NCBI GenBank assembly: GCA_030424955.1
Contig: JAUHVS010000016.1
Coordinates: forward strand, 1-21,573
Reading direction: 5' to 3'
Length of the DNA: 21,573 nucleotides
From: a bacterium
GTDB lineage: Bacteria; Myxococcota_A; Bradymonadia; UBA7976; UBA1532
Below the pieces are notes generated by a model that ran no database searches, was not told the origin of the DNA, and saw only the letters and a list, made by a program, of their open reading frames with translations. The position numbers and the translations under genes were made by a program. The stretch's first letter is position 1. Each line of letters opens with the position of its first letter. Shown in pieces: positions 1 through 7,317 of this stretch.

Positions 1-164
1 GGGCGCAGGCCGGGGACGGCGCAGCAGACCCCGCAGGTCACGCACGCCGGGTGCGACTCGACGTCGCGCTCGGGCACCACCGCGAACAGCGGATCGGCCT
101 CCACCACGCGCTGCTGGATCAGCAGCGCCTGCCACGCCTCGGGCCACGGGGATCGCTCAGGCAC
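1..164 (-). CDS. Partial CDS, CxxCGxCC-motif protein (YkgJ-like?), 3' end outside window
   Basis: An open frame on the minus strand starts with GTG 5 bases after the TAG stop of the upstream lipoprotein and runs off the left edge, giving about 54 residues. It begins MPERSPWPEAWQ and contains the cluster C-V-T-C-G-V-C-C at about residues 42-49. A CxxCGxCC cluster near the N-terminus resembles the metal- or iron-sulfur-binding cluster of the YkgJ (CxxCxxCC) family. The rest of the protein is missing, so this stays tentative. No signal peptide is visible, so it is probably cytoplasmic. No strong ribosome binding site precedes the GTG. The close spacing suggests it is the last visible gene of the rpmB operon and is translated by coupling. 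The frame also stays open a little upstream inside the lipoprotein gene, so the start could move. Confidence 0.5.
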   Translation of the reverse strand, partial: MPERSPWPEAWQALLIQQRVVEADPLFAVVPERDVESHPACVTCGVCCAVPGLR

Positions 165-168
165 GGCG

Positions 169-1053
169 CTACCGACGACACCAGCAGACGATGCGCGCGC
201 CCTGAGGGGCGGCGAAGCAGCCCACCTCGTCGGTCGGCGTGCAGCCGTCGGCCTCGGCGAGGGTGCCGCTGACGCAGGCGGCCTGGGCGTCGGTGCAGAA
301 GCTGCCGCAGGTCTGGTTGGCCTGGGCGGGCTGCCCGACGGCGCAGTAGGCGCCCCGGGCAGGGTGAACCCCTTGCCCGCACAGCTCGCCGAAGGCGGTG
401 AAGTCCCCGCACTGCTCCAGCAAGCTGGTGTCGCACTCGCCGCGCTCATTGCACACGCCGTCGCCGCCTTGGCAGGCGGTGCCCGCGGGCGCCGGGCCGG
501 CTTCCCCCGGGGTCATGCCCTCGCAGCCGTCGATGGCGCGGCACTCGCCGTCGGCCACGGCCACGGTGACCCCCACCATGCGCTGCTCGCAGACCGTGGG
601 CGTGGGCCGGTCGGCGCAGCGACCGATGGCCAGGCAGTTGGGGCCGCTGGGGTTGGCGAACACGGCCTCGCACACGGCGCGGCCCTGGTCGTCGATGGCG
701 GTGCGGTAGGTGGCCAGGGGGCCGCAGTCCACCACGGGGCAGGTCTCGTCGCGGGCGGGCGCCGTGGGCCGGCCGTCGGGCCCACACACCTCGCACAGGC
801 CCAGGGGCTCGCCGGGCGCGCAGGGGCGCGGGGCAGCGTCCGCGGGCGGGCCCTGATCCCTGGGCGGCGCCATCTCGCGGGGCCGGGCCGCGTCCTGGGG
901 GATGTCGACCACCAGGCCGTCGACGCTGGAGCCGATGAGGGCGTCCAGGCGCGCGGGGCCGGCGTCCAGGGGCAGCTCCAGCTCGGCGCAGCCCCCCAGG
1001 GCCACCGCCAGGGCCGGGCCGACCCAGCGCGGAGCACGGGCCGCGGCGCGCAT
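169..1053 (-). CDS. Cys-rich lipoprotein of unknown function
   Basis: This encodes a 294-residue predicted lipoprotein. The start is the ATG whose A is shared with the TGA stop of the dCMP deaminase gene (TGATG overlap), which implies translational coupling. Residues 1-21 form a lipoprotein signal with lipobox L-G-G-C and Cys22 as the expected lipidated residue. An Asp/Pro/Ala-rich linker follows, to about residue 80. The remainder holds about 20 cysteines in short loops (for example C-x2-C-G-P-D-G-R and C-R-A-I-D-G-C-E-G), and the protein ends in C-W-C-R-R. This layout is common among surface or periplasmic lipoproteins of Myxococcota, and the even Cys pattern suggests disulfides. I recognise no enzymatic family. 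A longer upstream frame exists but would read through the deaminase gene in the wrong frame, so it was not used. Confidence 0.8.
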   Translation of the reverse strand: MRAAARAPRWVGPALAVALGGCAELELPLDAGPARLDALIGSSVDGLVVDIPQDAARPREMAPPRDQGPPADAAPRPCAPGEPLGLCEVCGPDGRPTAPARDETCPVVDCGPLATYRTAIDDQGRAVCEAVFANPSGPNCLAIGRCADRPTPTVCEQRMVGVTVAVADGECRAIDGCEGMTPGEAGPAPAGTACQGGDGVCNERGECDTSLLEQCGDFTAFGELCGQGVHPARGAYCAVGQPAQANQTCGSFCTDAQAACVSGTLAEADGCTPTDEVGCFAAPQGARIVCWCRR

Positions 1054-1535
1054 CAGCCGTCGACCAGCCGCGGATCCTGCGGCCCCTCGACGCGCTGCAC
1101 CTCGACCCCGTGGCTCGTCAGGTACTCGCAGCCGTTCTCGCCCATGTAGCCCCCGTCCACCACCACCACCCGGGCGATGCCCGCGTGGTGGATCAGCTTG
1201 GCGCACAGCATGCACGGCTCGCCGGTCACCAGCAGCCAGGCGCCCCGGGTGGGCACGCCGTTGGCGGCGGCGTTGCAGATGACGTTCATCTCGGCGTGGT
1301 GGCAGCCGATCTCCATGCGGGTGCCCGACTCGATGCCCTGGGTGTCGCGCAGGCAGACCTCGCCGCCGCACAGCCGGCCGCCGCCCCGGGGGCCGCCGTT
1401 GTAGCCATCCATCAAGATGACGTTGCGGCTCGGATCGAGCAGCAGGGCGCCAAAGCGGCGGCGTGGGCAGTTGCTGGCCTTGGCCAGCGCCACGCACTGC
1501 TCGACGCGGATGCGGATGTGCTTGGGCTTCAACAC
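1053..1535 (-). CDS. dCMP deaminase (cytidine/deoxycytidylate deaminase family)
   Basis: A 160-residue zinc-dependent deaminase, predicted to convert dCMP to dUMP in the pyrimidine deoxynucleotide pathway that feeds thymidylate synthesis. The signature is complete: H80-A-E82 (zinc ligand and catalytic Glu) and P107-C-M-L-C111 (two zinc-ligand cysteines). The D-G-Y-N-G-G-P-R-G segment at residues 43-51 is typical of dCMP deaminases rather than free-cytidine deaminases. Extra Cys/His residues between 56 and 79 match the second metal site seen in many dCMP deaminases. The start chosen is GTG at 1535, preceded by AAAGGA about 9 bases upstream. It gives the family's normal length and overlaps the end of the metallopeptidase gene by 7 bases. 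The much longer upstream frame is Arg/Pro-rich shadow sequence. The downstream lipoprotein overlaps by one base. Confidence 0.92.
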   Translation of the reverse strand: MLKPKHIRIRVEQCVALAKASNCPRRRFGALLLDPSRNVILMDGYNGGPRGGGRLCGGEVCLRDTQGIESGTRMEIGCHHAEMNVICNAAANGVPTRGAWLLVTGEPCMLCAKLIHHAGIARVVVVDGGYMGENGCEYLTSHGVEVQRVEGPQDPRLVDG

Positions 1536-2233
1536 CGAGAGGGATCCTTTGCGAAGAGCCGTCGCCAGAGGCGGCGGGCCCAGTGTGGCCGGTCGGGGGG
1601 CTTGGGCGCCACCACCAGGTCGCCGCGGGCGCCGTCGACGGGCTGACCGCGGCCGGGCAGGGTGGCCACGCCGTCCTCGGGATCGGGGGCGCAGCGCACC
1701 CAGCGGCCCCGCCCGTCTCGCACCCGCCACGGCGGCGGGCCGGCGACCTCGACGAACAGGTCTCCGTCGATGACCCAGCGGTCGGGGCCGTGGGCCTCGC
1801 CGTCGCGCCAGAAGTACAGCGGCACCGCGAAGCCCTGCAGCCGGCGGAAGTTGATGCCCTGGGCCACGTCGAAGCGGTCGAGCCCGTCGAGGCCCGCGCG
1901 GGCCTCCCAGTGGTGGGTCAGCTCGTGGAGCAGGGTCTCGTCGATCTCGTCGCGCCAGCTGAAGCCGGGCGAGCGCTCAGCCATGGCCGCGAAGGACCCG
2001 TAGGCCAGGTGCACCAGCGAGGCGCGCTCCGACAGGCGCACGTCCCCCGACCACGCCAGGGCGTCTTCGAGGGCGCCGAAGGCGGGCTCGCACAGGCCGA
2101 GCAGGTAGACGTCGGGGGTGTCGGGATCAGGCCACGCCTCGCGGTGGACGAGCAGCGTCGCGCCCTCGACGAAGCGGGGCGGGATCTGCGCCCAGAAGGC
2201 GTGCGCGTGGTCTTGGAAGGCTCGAAAGCGCAC
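1529..2233 (-). CDS. Zincin-like metallopeptidase family protein (PF06262-like)
   Basis: A 234-residue probable cytoplasmic protein with a zinc-protease signature, L-H103-E-L-T-H107-H-W-E (HExxH), at residues 102-110. The N-terminal segment (I-P-P-R-F-V-E-G, then V-H-R-E-A-W-P-D-P, then L-L-G-L) follows the order seen in the short 'metallopeptidase family' proteins of the Zincin_1 type. Those are usually 100-140 residues, so this one carries about 100 extra residues ending in a basic, Trp/Arg-rich helix. The third zinc ligand cannot be assigned with confidence. The start is a GTG 19 bases after the rpmB stop, with no strong ribosome binding site. The gene lies between rpmB and dCMP deaminase in one transcription unit. 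The substrate is unknown. Confidence 0.65.
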   Translation of the reverse strand: MRFRAFQDHAHAFWAQIPPRFVEGATLLVHREAWPDPDTPDVYLLGLCEPAFGALEDALAWSGDVRLSERASLVHLAYGSFAAMAERSPGFSWRDEIDETLLHELTHHWEARAGLDGLDRFDVAQGINFRRLQGFAVPLYFWRDGEAHGPDRWVIDGDLFVEVAGPPPWRVRDGRGRWVRCAPDPEDGVATLPGRGQPVDGARGDLVVAPKPPDRPHWARRLWRRLFAKDPSRC

Positions 2234-2252
2234 CGAACGGCGCGCCGACGGC

Positions 2253-2543
2253 TCAGGCCGCGGGGGCGGCGAAGGTGCGGCGGATGCGGCCCTTCAGCTG
2301 GCGCGCGCGCTTGCTGAGCAGGTCGTCGCCCTGACGCATCAGGAACTTGTCGAAGCCGCCCACGTGCTCGATGCAGCGGATGGCGTGGGTCGTGATGTTC
2401 AGCGTCACGAAGGTGTCGAGGGCGTCGCTGTACAGGCGGCGCTTGTGGATGTTCGGCTTCATCCACTTCTTCGTCTTGACGTTCGAGTGGCTGACCAGGT
2501 TCTTGACGATCGGGCCCTTGCCCGTGAGCTCGCAGCGTGCCAT
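2253..2543 (-). CDS. rpmB: 50S ribosomal protein L28
   Basis: A 96-residue protein with the characteristic L28 opening M-A-R-C-E-L-T-G-K-G-P, then N-L-V-S-H-S-N-x-K-T-K-K and P-N-I-H-K-R-R-L, and a core with F-V-T-L-N-I-T-T-H-A-I-R. L28 is a structural protein of the large ribosomal subunit. This copy lacks the paired CxxC motifs of zinc-binding L28, so it is the zinc-independent form. The ATG is preceded by GGGGGGAG, with 7 bases between the ribosome binding site and the start. It is slightly longer than the E. coli protein (78 residues) because of a basic C-terminal helix ending F-A-A-P-A-A. It is the first gene of the leftward operon, and a sigma70-like promoter lies about 70 bases upstream. 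Confidence 0.95.
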   Translation of the reverse strand: MARCELTGKGPIVKNLVSHSNVKTKKWMKPNIHKRRLYSDALDTFVTLNITTHAIRCIEHVGGFDKFLMRQGDDLLSKRARQLKGRIRRTFAAPAA

Positions 2544-2573
2544 CGACGCTCTCCCCCCGACCAGCCGGCCGGC

Positions 2574-2630
2574 ATGATTCAGTAGCGGTAGAAATCACAA
2601 AACGGCGCGGGAACGTATCGAATGATTCAG
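2574..2630. repeat. Two direct copies of ATGATTCAG in the divergent promoter region
   Basis: The 9-base word ATGATTCAG occurs at 2574-2582 and 2622-2630, 48 bases apart. The second copy lies in the spacer of the predicted rpmB promoter and the first lies in the rpmB leader. The spacing and the AT-rich content relative to the genome suggest regulatory sites, but no known regulator is recognised. Confidence 0.35.
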
Positions 2631-2640
2631 CCGGACGCAA
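2612..2640 (-). promoter_or_regulatory. Predicted sigma70-type promoter of rpmB operon
   Basis: On the minus strand, TTGCGT (2640-2635) and TACGTT (2617-2612) are separated by 17 bases. This is a good housekeeping-promoter match in an otherwise GC-saturated sequence, and it places transcription start near 2605, about 60 bases before the rpmB ATG. Confidence 0.5.
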
Positions 2641-2677
2641 GCTGAAGGCGCGCGACCGGTGCGATCCGCTGCGCGGA

Positions 2678-2707
2678 GTGACTTTCGGGGTGGCCTGCGG
2701 TCAAGAT
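2678..2707 (+). promoter_or_regulatory. Predicted promoter of LysM-FecR / cyclase / kinase operon
   Basis: GTGACT (2678-2683) and CAAGAT (2702-2707) are separated by 18 bases. The strongest -10 positions (A2, A5, T6) are kept. Transcription would begin near 2714, just ahead of the ribosome binding site GAGAGGAG at 2718-2725. The ten bases GTGACTTTCG recur at 18432-18441 upstream of the DUF2780-like gene. Confidence 0.35.
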
Positions 2708-2728
2708 GCAGCGGATCGAGAGGAGCCC

Positions 2729-3937
2729 ATGCGCATCATCACTCCGCTGTTCTTGTTGCTGAGCGCGTCGTCGGTCGCCTGGGCCGGACATCCGCCGATC
2801 CCGATGGAAGACTACGTGATCCAGAAGGGCGACACCTGCGCCTCCATCGCCAAGGCGCGCTACGGCGACGGCGACCGCTACGACATCATCCACGACTTCA
2901 ACCCCCAGCTGGGCGCGGCCCTCCCGCACCGGCACACCCCGGGCGACGTGCTCCGGCTGCCCATCGGCATCCCGCCCGACGCGTGGGTGACCGCGGTGGT
3001 GCGGCGGGTGGAGCAGCGCGCCGCGAGCGCGTCGGCGTGGCAGCCGGCCGCCCAGGGATCGCCGCTGAAGGTGGGCCACCGGGTGAGCACCCACGCGCGC
3101 TCCGCGGCGGAGCTGACCTTCAAGGATGACGCCACGGTGGAGCTGCTCGAGAACACCCTGCTGGTGGTGTTCGGGCGCTCGGCCGACGAGGCCCAGGTGC
3201 GGCCTCAGCGGGCGCGGCTCGAGCAGGGCAGCCTGCGCAGCCGCCTGGCGGAGCTGCGGGGCGAGGCCCTGGGCCTGGAGATCACCGCGGGCACGGCCGA
3301 GGCCTCGTGGGACGCGTCGGCCACCGTGATGTCGGTGGACGGCGAGGGCCTGGTGTGCGTGTCGAACCACGACGGCGGCGAGGTGGCCGTGCGGAGCACC
3401 GCGGTGCCCGGCCGCCCGGTGGCGGTGCCGGCCGGGCAGGGGACCCGCGTGCCCAAGGGCCGCGCGCCCGAGCCGCCCCGCCCGCTGCCCGCGCCGCCCC
3501 GCTGGGGCAAGGGCGCCCCGGCGGTGGCCTGGGGGGCGGACGGCCCCTCGGCGGTCATCACGGCCGAGTGGGCTGGGCCGCCAGAGGCCGCCGCGTGGCG
3601 GCTCGACATCAGCAAGGCCGGCGTCCCGGTGGCGAGCGCCGAGCTGCCGCTCGATCGCCCGACCGTGCGCCTGACGGGCCTGCCCGCGGGGCAGTACGCG
3701 CTGGCGGTGTCGACGCAGGACCGCAGCGGGCTGGTCAGCCGGCCGTCGGCCCTGAAGGCCATCGAGGTGCGGGCCCTGACGGCCGGCGCCACCGTCCCCC
3801 CGGGGGCCCTGATCGGGGGCTGCTACGCCGCAGAGGGTCCACCCGCGCCTGAGGTGGTGGCCCCGGCCGCGCCCGGGGCGCTGGCGCTGCGCTGCGGGGA
3901 CGCTGCGCTCACCGTCAACGTGGGGGGGGCCGAGTGA
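2729..3937 (+). CDS. Secreted LysM-FecR domain protein
   Basis: A 402-residue exported protein. The ATG at 2729 is chosen because GAGAGGAG precedes it and a clean signal peptide follows (hydrophobic residues 4-17, cleavage predicted after A-W-A at residue 19). A longer frame upstream would bury the signal. Residues 29-79 form a LysM domain (Y-V-I-Q-K-G-D-T, A-R-Y-G-D-G, F-N-P-Q, then P-G-D-V-L-R-L-P), a module that binds peptidoglycan. Residues 110-245 form a FecR-like beta domain (V-G-H-R-V-S-T, A-E-L-T-F-K-D-D-A-T-V-E-L, L-E-Q-G-S-L-R-S, P-A-G-Q-G-T-R-V-P-K-G). Residues 265-365 look like an Fn3-type beta sandwich, ending with a Cys-containing tail. It has no transmembrane segment like true FecR anti-sigma regulators, so it is probably a periplasmic scaffold or sensor. 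Its TGA overlaps the next ATG by one base. Confidence 0.82.
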   Translation: MRIITPLFLLLSASSVAWAGHPPIPMEDYVIQKGDTCASIAKARYGDGDRYDIIHDFNPQLGAALPHRHTPGDVLRLPIGIPPDAWVTAVVRRVEQRAASASAWQPAAQGSPLKVGHRVSTHARSAAELTFKDDATVELLENTLLVVFGRSADEAQVRPQRARLEQGSLRSRLAELRGEALGLEITAGTAEASWDASATVMSVDGEGLVCVSNHDGGEVAVRSTAVPGRPVAVPAGQGTRVPKGRAPEPPRPLPAPPRWGKGAPAVAWGADGPSAVITAEWAGPPEAAAWRLDISKAGVPVASAELPLDRPTVRLTGLPAGQYALAVSTQDRSGLVSRPSALKAIEVRALTAGATVPPGALIGGCYAAEGPPAPEVVAPAAPGALALRCGDAALTVNVGGAE

Positions 3938-6900
3938 TGCGCGCGCTGACCTGCTGGCTGTCGCTGTGCCTGCTCCTGGGCGGGGTCGCCCAGGGCGCCA
4001 CCATGCCCTACACCCACTGGCTGCTCGACGTGAAGCGGGCGGGCGCCGACGCCGCCCGGCTGACGGCCCTCGCCACCAGCGATCCGTCCCACGCCTTCAC
4101 CTGGCTGAGCGCCCACGTGTTCGATCTGGCGACGCCCGGCGTGCCGGTGCCAGAGCGGCAGCGCATCCGCGGCATCGCCGAGCCCCTCGCCGCGACGCTG
4201 TTGGCCCGTGGGGAGCGGGCGCCGCAGCTGTGGCTCGACGCGGCGGCCGAGGATCAGCTCGCGCCGCTGGCGGCGGCCGTGCGGGCGGCGCGCGCCAAGG
4301 CGCTGCAGGCGGATCTGCGCGAGCCCATGCGCTCGCTGCTGCCGCTGCTGACCACCCGCGGCGACGTCGCGCGGGCGCTGGTGCACGGGCTGCTGCACGG
4401 GGCGCTGCGGGATCGCAAGCGGCTCGGCGGCGCCCAACAGAGCGAGATGATGCTGACCGTGGCCCGGCGGCTGGCCGCCGACTACGCGGAGCTGACGGGC
4501 GACATCGGCCCCTGGCGGGCCGTGCTCGACGCCCAGGCGCCGCCGCAGCCCACGCTGCCCTCTGCGCGGGCCGAGCTGCAGGGCCTGCAGGCCTGGGCGG
4601 CGGGCGATCTGGCGGCGGCCGGCGCGGCCTTCGCCGAGGCGCGCGCGCTGGAGATCAGCCGGCGAGGCGCCACCCTGCGGACGGGCCTGCTGCGCGGCGC
4701 CGGGGCCTGGCTGCTGGCCGCCCCCGAGCAGGCGAAGGCCGCGGAGGCGGAGCGCCAGGCCCAGGTGGTCGAGCTGGGGACCGTGCCGCTGCCCTGGCCG
4801 CAGCAGCGCGCGCGGCTGGCCCACGCCCACGCGCTCCTGCGCCTGGCTCAGCCCGACGCGGCCGCGTCCGAGGCGGCCCTGCTCGCCGAGGCTGCGAACA
4901 CCATGGACGACCCCGACGCCCTCGACGCCCTGCTGGTGCTGGCCGACGGGCTGCGGGCCGCCGGCGCGGAGCGGGTGCAGGCGGGCGATCTCGCGGGGGC
5001 CGAGCGGCTCCTCAAGGCGGCCGAGGGGCTCTACGGGCCCCTGCGCGCCCGCGGCGTGATCGAGCGGTCCGTCCCGGTCAGCCAGCGGGCGCAGGCGACC
5101 CGAGAGCGGGCCCAGTCCGCCGGGCAGGCCGCGCTGGATCGGGCCGCGGCGGCGTGGGGGGCCGGGCGGCTGACCCTGGCCCTGGAGCGCGCGCAGGCGG
5201 CCGCCGAGATCTTCCCCGAGGGCACGCAGGCCAACGCGTGGGCCGCCGTGACCCGCTACGCGCTCGCCACCGGGCTCATCGCTGAAGCGGATCGGGCGGC
5301 GAGCCTGGCCGACGCCGGGCTGGCGGATCGGCCCGTGGACCGGGCCCGGCACCGCGCGGTGATGGCCCGGCTGCGGCTCCTGCAGGGGCGCCTGGCCCCG
5401 GCCTTTGGCTTCGCCAACGCGGCGCTCCGGGGCCTGCGCGAGGCGGGGGAGGCGGCCGCGCAGGCGCCGCTGCGCGCGCAGCTCCACCACGTCGCCGCGG
5501 ACGCCCTGGCGGCCGCTGGGTATGGGGTCGAGGCCGAGGCGCGGCTCGCCTTCGCGGTGCAGGTGCACCCCGACGAGGCGGCGCAGCTCGCGCTCGCGGA
5601 CGCCCGGGCGGCGCGGGGCGATCTGGCGGGGGCCCTCGCCGGGCTCGGGGATGGGCGCAGCACGCCGCTGCGGGTCGCCCGCGGGTGTCTGGCGGCGGCG
5701 ATGGGCGACGGGGCCCGCGCGCTGATGGAGACGGAGGGGATCTTCCCCCGCGACCCCACCTGGGCGCAGCGCCGGGCGGTGTGTCGGGCCAAGGCGTTTC
5801 TGGCCAAGGGCGACCGGGGGGCCGCCGGGACCGCCCTGGGGCGCGCGGCGACCTTCGAGGGGCCCCACACGGCGCCCATCGACCGCTACCGGCATGCCTT
5901 GGTGGCGGCCGCGCTCGAGGCCGGCCAGCGCGAGATCACCCGGCTGCGGGAGGCCCTGGCCGCCTGGCGGGCGGGCCGGGGCGATGATCTGGGGCTGCCC
6001 GGCGACGGCTTCGTGCGCTGGACGGGCGGCCCGGCGCCGGTGATCGCTCGGCTGGCCGAGCGGGCGGGTGGCCTGGCCGAGGCCGTCTGGTGGGCGCGGC
6101 AGCAGGCCGCGGTGTCTCGGCCCGGCCCCGACGCGGCCGCCGTGCGCGCGGCCCGCGGCGCCGTGGCGGGGTGGTCGGCAGCGCTCGCGCGGGCGGGCAC
6201 CGATCCCGATCGGGCCCACGCGCAGGATCGCCTCGCCGTCGCGCGGCGGCGGCTGGCGGACGCGCGGGTGGCGCGGGCCGCCGTGGATCCGCGGTGGGCC
6301 CGGCTGGTGCGCCCGGCCGAGGTCGATGACGCCGAGCTGCTGGCCACCGCCGGGGTCGCCCGGCTGTACTACCAGACCGGCCCGGCCGGGGGCCGCCTGT
6401 GGCTGATGGTGCCCGGCCAGCCGGTCCCCCAGAGCTGGGCGCTGGCGGGCCACGAGGCCCTGGCGGCCGTTGTGGGTCAGGTGAGGGCGGCCTATGCCAG
6501 CCCGGCGCCGTGGCCGGCCGATGGCACGGATCCGCACCTGGGCGCGTGGGGCGAGGTGCAGCGCGCCGGCGCGGCGCTGGTGCCCTGGGCCCGGGAGCCG
6601 GCCGTGGTCGCCGCTCTGCAGGGGCTGACCCTGGTGGTCTGGGCGGACGGCCCGCTGCGGGACTTCCCCTTTGAAACCATGGTGTTGGCGCCGCCCGCCG
6701 AGGCCGGTCGGGCGCCCGACTTCGTGGGGGCGCGCTGGCCGGTGGTGTACCGCGGGCCAGGGGCGGCCCTGCCCGTGAACGGGGGCCAGGGCTTCGCCCG
6801 CGCGGGCGCGGTCGGGCCCGATGACGAGGCCCTGGCCGGGGCGCTGGCGGGCGCGGCGACCCGGCTCGTGGACGGCGACGTGGCCGCTGCCCAGCGGGCC

Positions 6901-7317
6901 GGCACGGCCTGGATCACCGGGCCGCTCAGCGACGCGCAGTGGCGGGCGCCCGGCGCGCTGTCGACCCTGGTGTTGGCCGACGCGGCCGCGCACCCGGCGC
7001 TGCTGCGCTGGGCGGGCGTGCGCGACGTGCTGGCGCCCACGGGGCTGGCGCCCACGGGGGACCCCCGGGCGGTGGCCGCGCTGTGGGCCCGGCTGGCCGG
7101 CCGCGCGCCAGCCCTCACGCTGCAGTTCGAGGCCGGCGACGATGGCGTGCGGGGCAGCCTGACCCCCGTGTGGCGGCCGGGCGCGGGGCCCGATCTGCCG
7201 CTCGCCGAGGCCCTGGCGGCCTGGCGCGCCGACGCCCTCAGCCGGGCCCCCGTGGTCGGCGAGGTCCCCCGGTTCCACCCCACCCACTGGGCGCGCTGGC
7301 GCTGGCTGCAGCCGTGA
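3937..7317 (+). CDS. Large secreted TPR-like repeat protein with degenerate CHAT-like C-terminus
   Basis: A 1126-residue protein. The ATG at 3937 shares its A with the upstream TGA. A GTG one codon earlier is possible but unnecessary. Residues 1-20 are a signal peptide with predicted cleavage after A-Q-G. Residues about 60-790 are Ala/Leu/Arg-rich paired helices with the A-x-x-L-A-x-A-G and A-E-x-x-L rhythm of TPR-like solenoids. The last ~325 residues resemble a CHAT (caspase-like) domain: V-V-W-A-D904-G-P-L-R-D-F-P-F-E matches the usual 'D-G-x-L-x-x-L-P-F' entry strand, followed by W-P-V-V-Y-R-G-P. The expected catalytic His-Gly and Ser-Ala-Cys positions read I-T-G-P-L and L-V-L-A-D-A-A, so the protease site appears lost. 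It is probably a periplasmic binding or scaffold partner of the LysM-FecR protein. The CHAT call is inference from local resemblance. Confidence 0.72.
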   Translation: MRALTCWLSLCLLLGGVAQGATMPYTHWLLDVKRAGADAARLTALATSDPSHAFTWLSAHVFDLATPGVPVPERQRIRGIAEPLAATLLARGERAPQLWLDAAAEDQLAPLAAAVRAARAKALQADLREPMRSLLPLLTTRGDVARALVHGLLHGALRDRKRLGGAQQSEMMLTVARRLAADYAELTGDIGPWRAVLDAQAPPQPTLPSARAELQGLQAWAAGDLAAAGAAFAEARALEISRRGATLRTGLLRGAGAWLLAAPEQAKAAEAERQAQVVELGTVPLPWPQQRARLAHAHALLRLAQPDAAASEAALLAEAANTMDDPDALDALLVLADGLRAAGAERVQAGDLAGAERLLKAAEGLYGPLRARGVIERSVPVSQRAQATRERAQSAGQAALDRAAAAWGAGRLTLALERAQAAAEIFPEGTQANAWAAVTRYALATGLIAEADRAASLADAGLADRPVDRARHRAVMARLRLLQGRLAPAFGFANAALRGLREAGEAAAQAPLRAQLHHVAADALAAAGYGVEAEARLAFAVQVHPDEAAQLALADARAARGDLAGALAGLGDGRSTPLRVARGCLAAAMGDGARALMETEGIFPRDPTWAQRRAVCRAKAFLAKGDRGAAGTALGRAATFEGPHTAPIDRYRHALVAAALEAGQREITRLREALAAWRAGRGDDLGLPGDGFVRWTGGPAPVIARLAERAGGLAEAVWWARQQAAVSRPGPDAAAVRAARGAVAGWSAALARAGTDPDRAHAQDRLAVARRRLADARVARAAVDPRWARLVRPAEVDDAELLATAGVARLYYQTGPAGGRLWLMVPGQPVPQSWALAGHEALAAVVGQVRAAYASPAPWPADGTDPHLGAWGEVQRAGAALVPWAREPAVVAALQGLTLVVWADGPLRDFPFETMVLAPPAEAGRAPDFVGARWPVVYRGPGAALPVNGGQGFARAGAVGPDDEALAGALAGAATRLVDGDVAAAQRAGTAWITGPLSDAQWRAPGALSTLVLADAAAHPALLRWAGVRDVLAPTGLAPTGDPRAVAALWARLAGRAPALTLQFEAGDDGVRGSLTPVWRPGAGPDLPLAEALAAWRADALSRAPVVGEVPRFHPTHWARWRWLQP

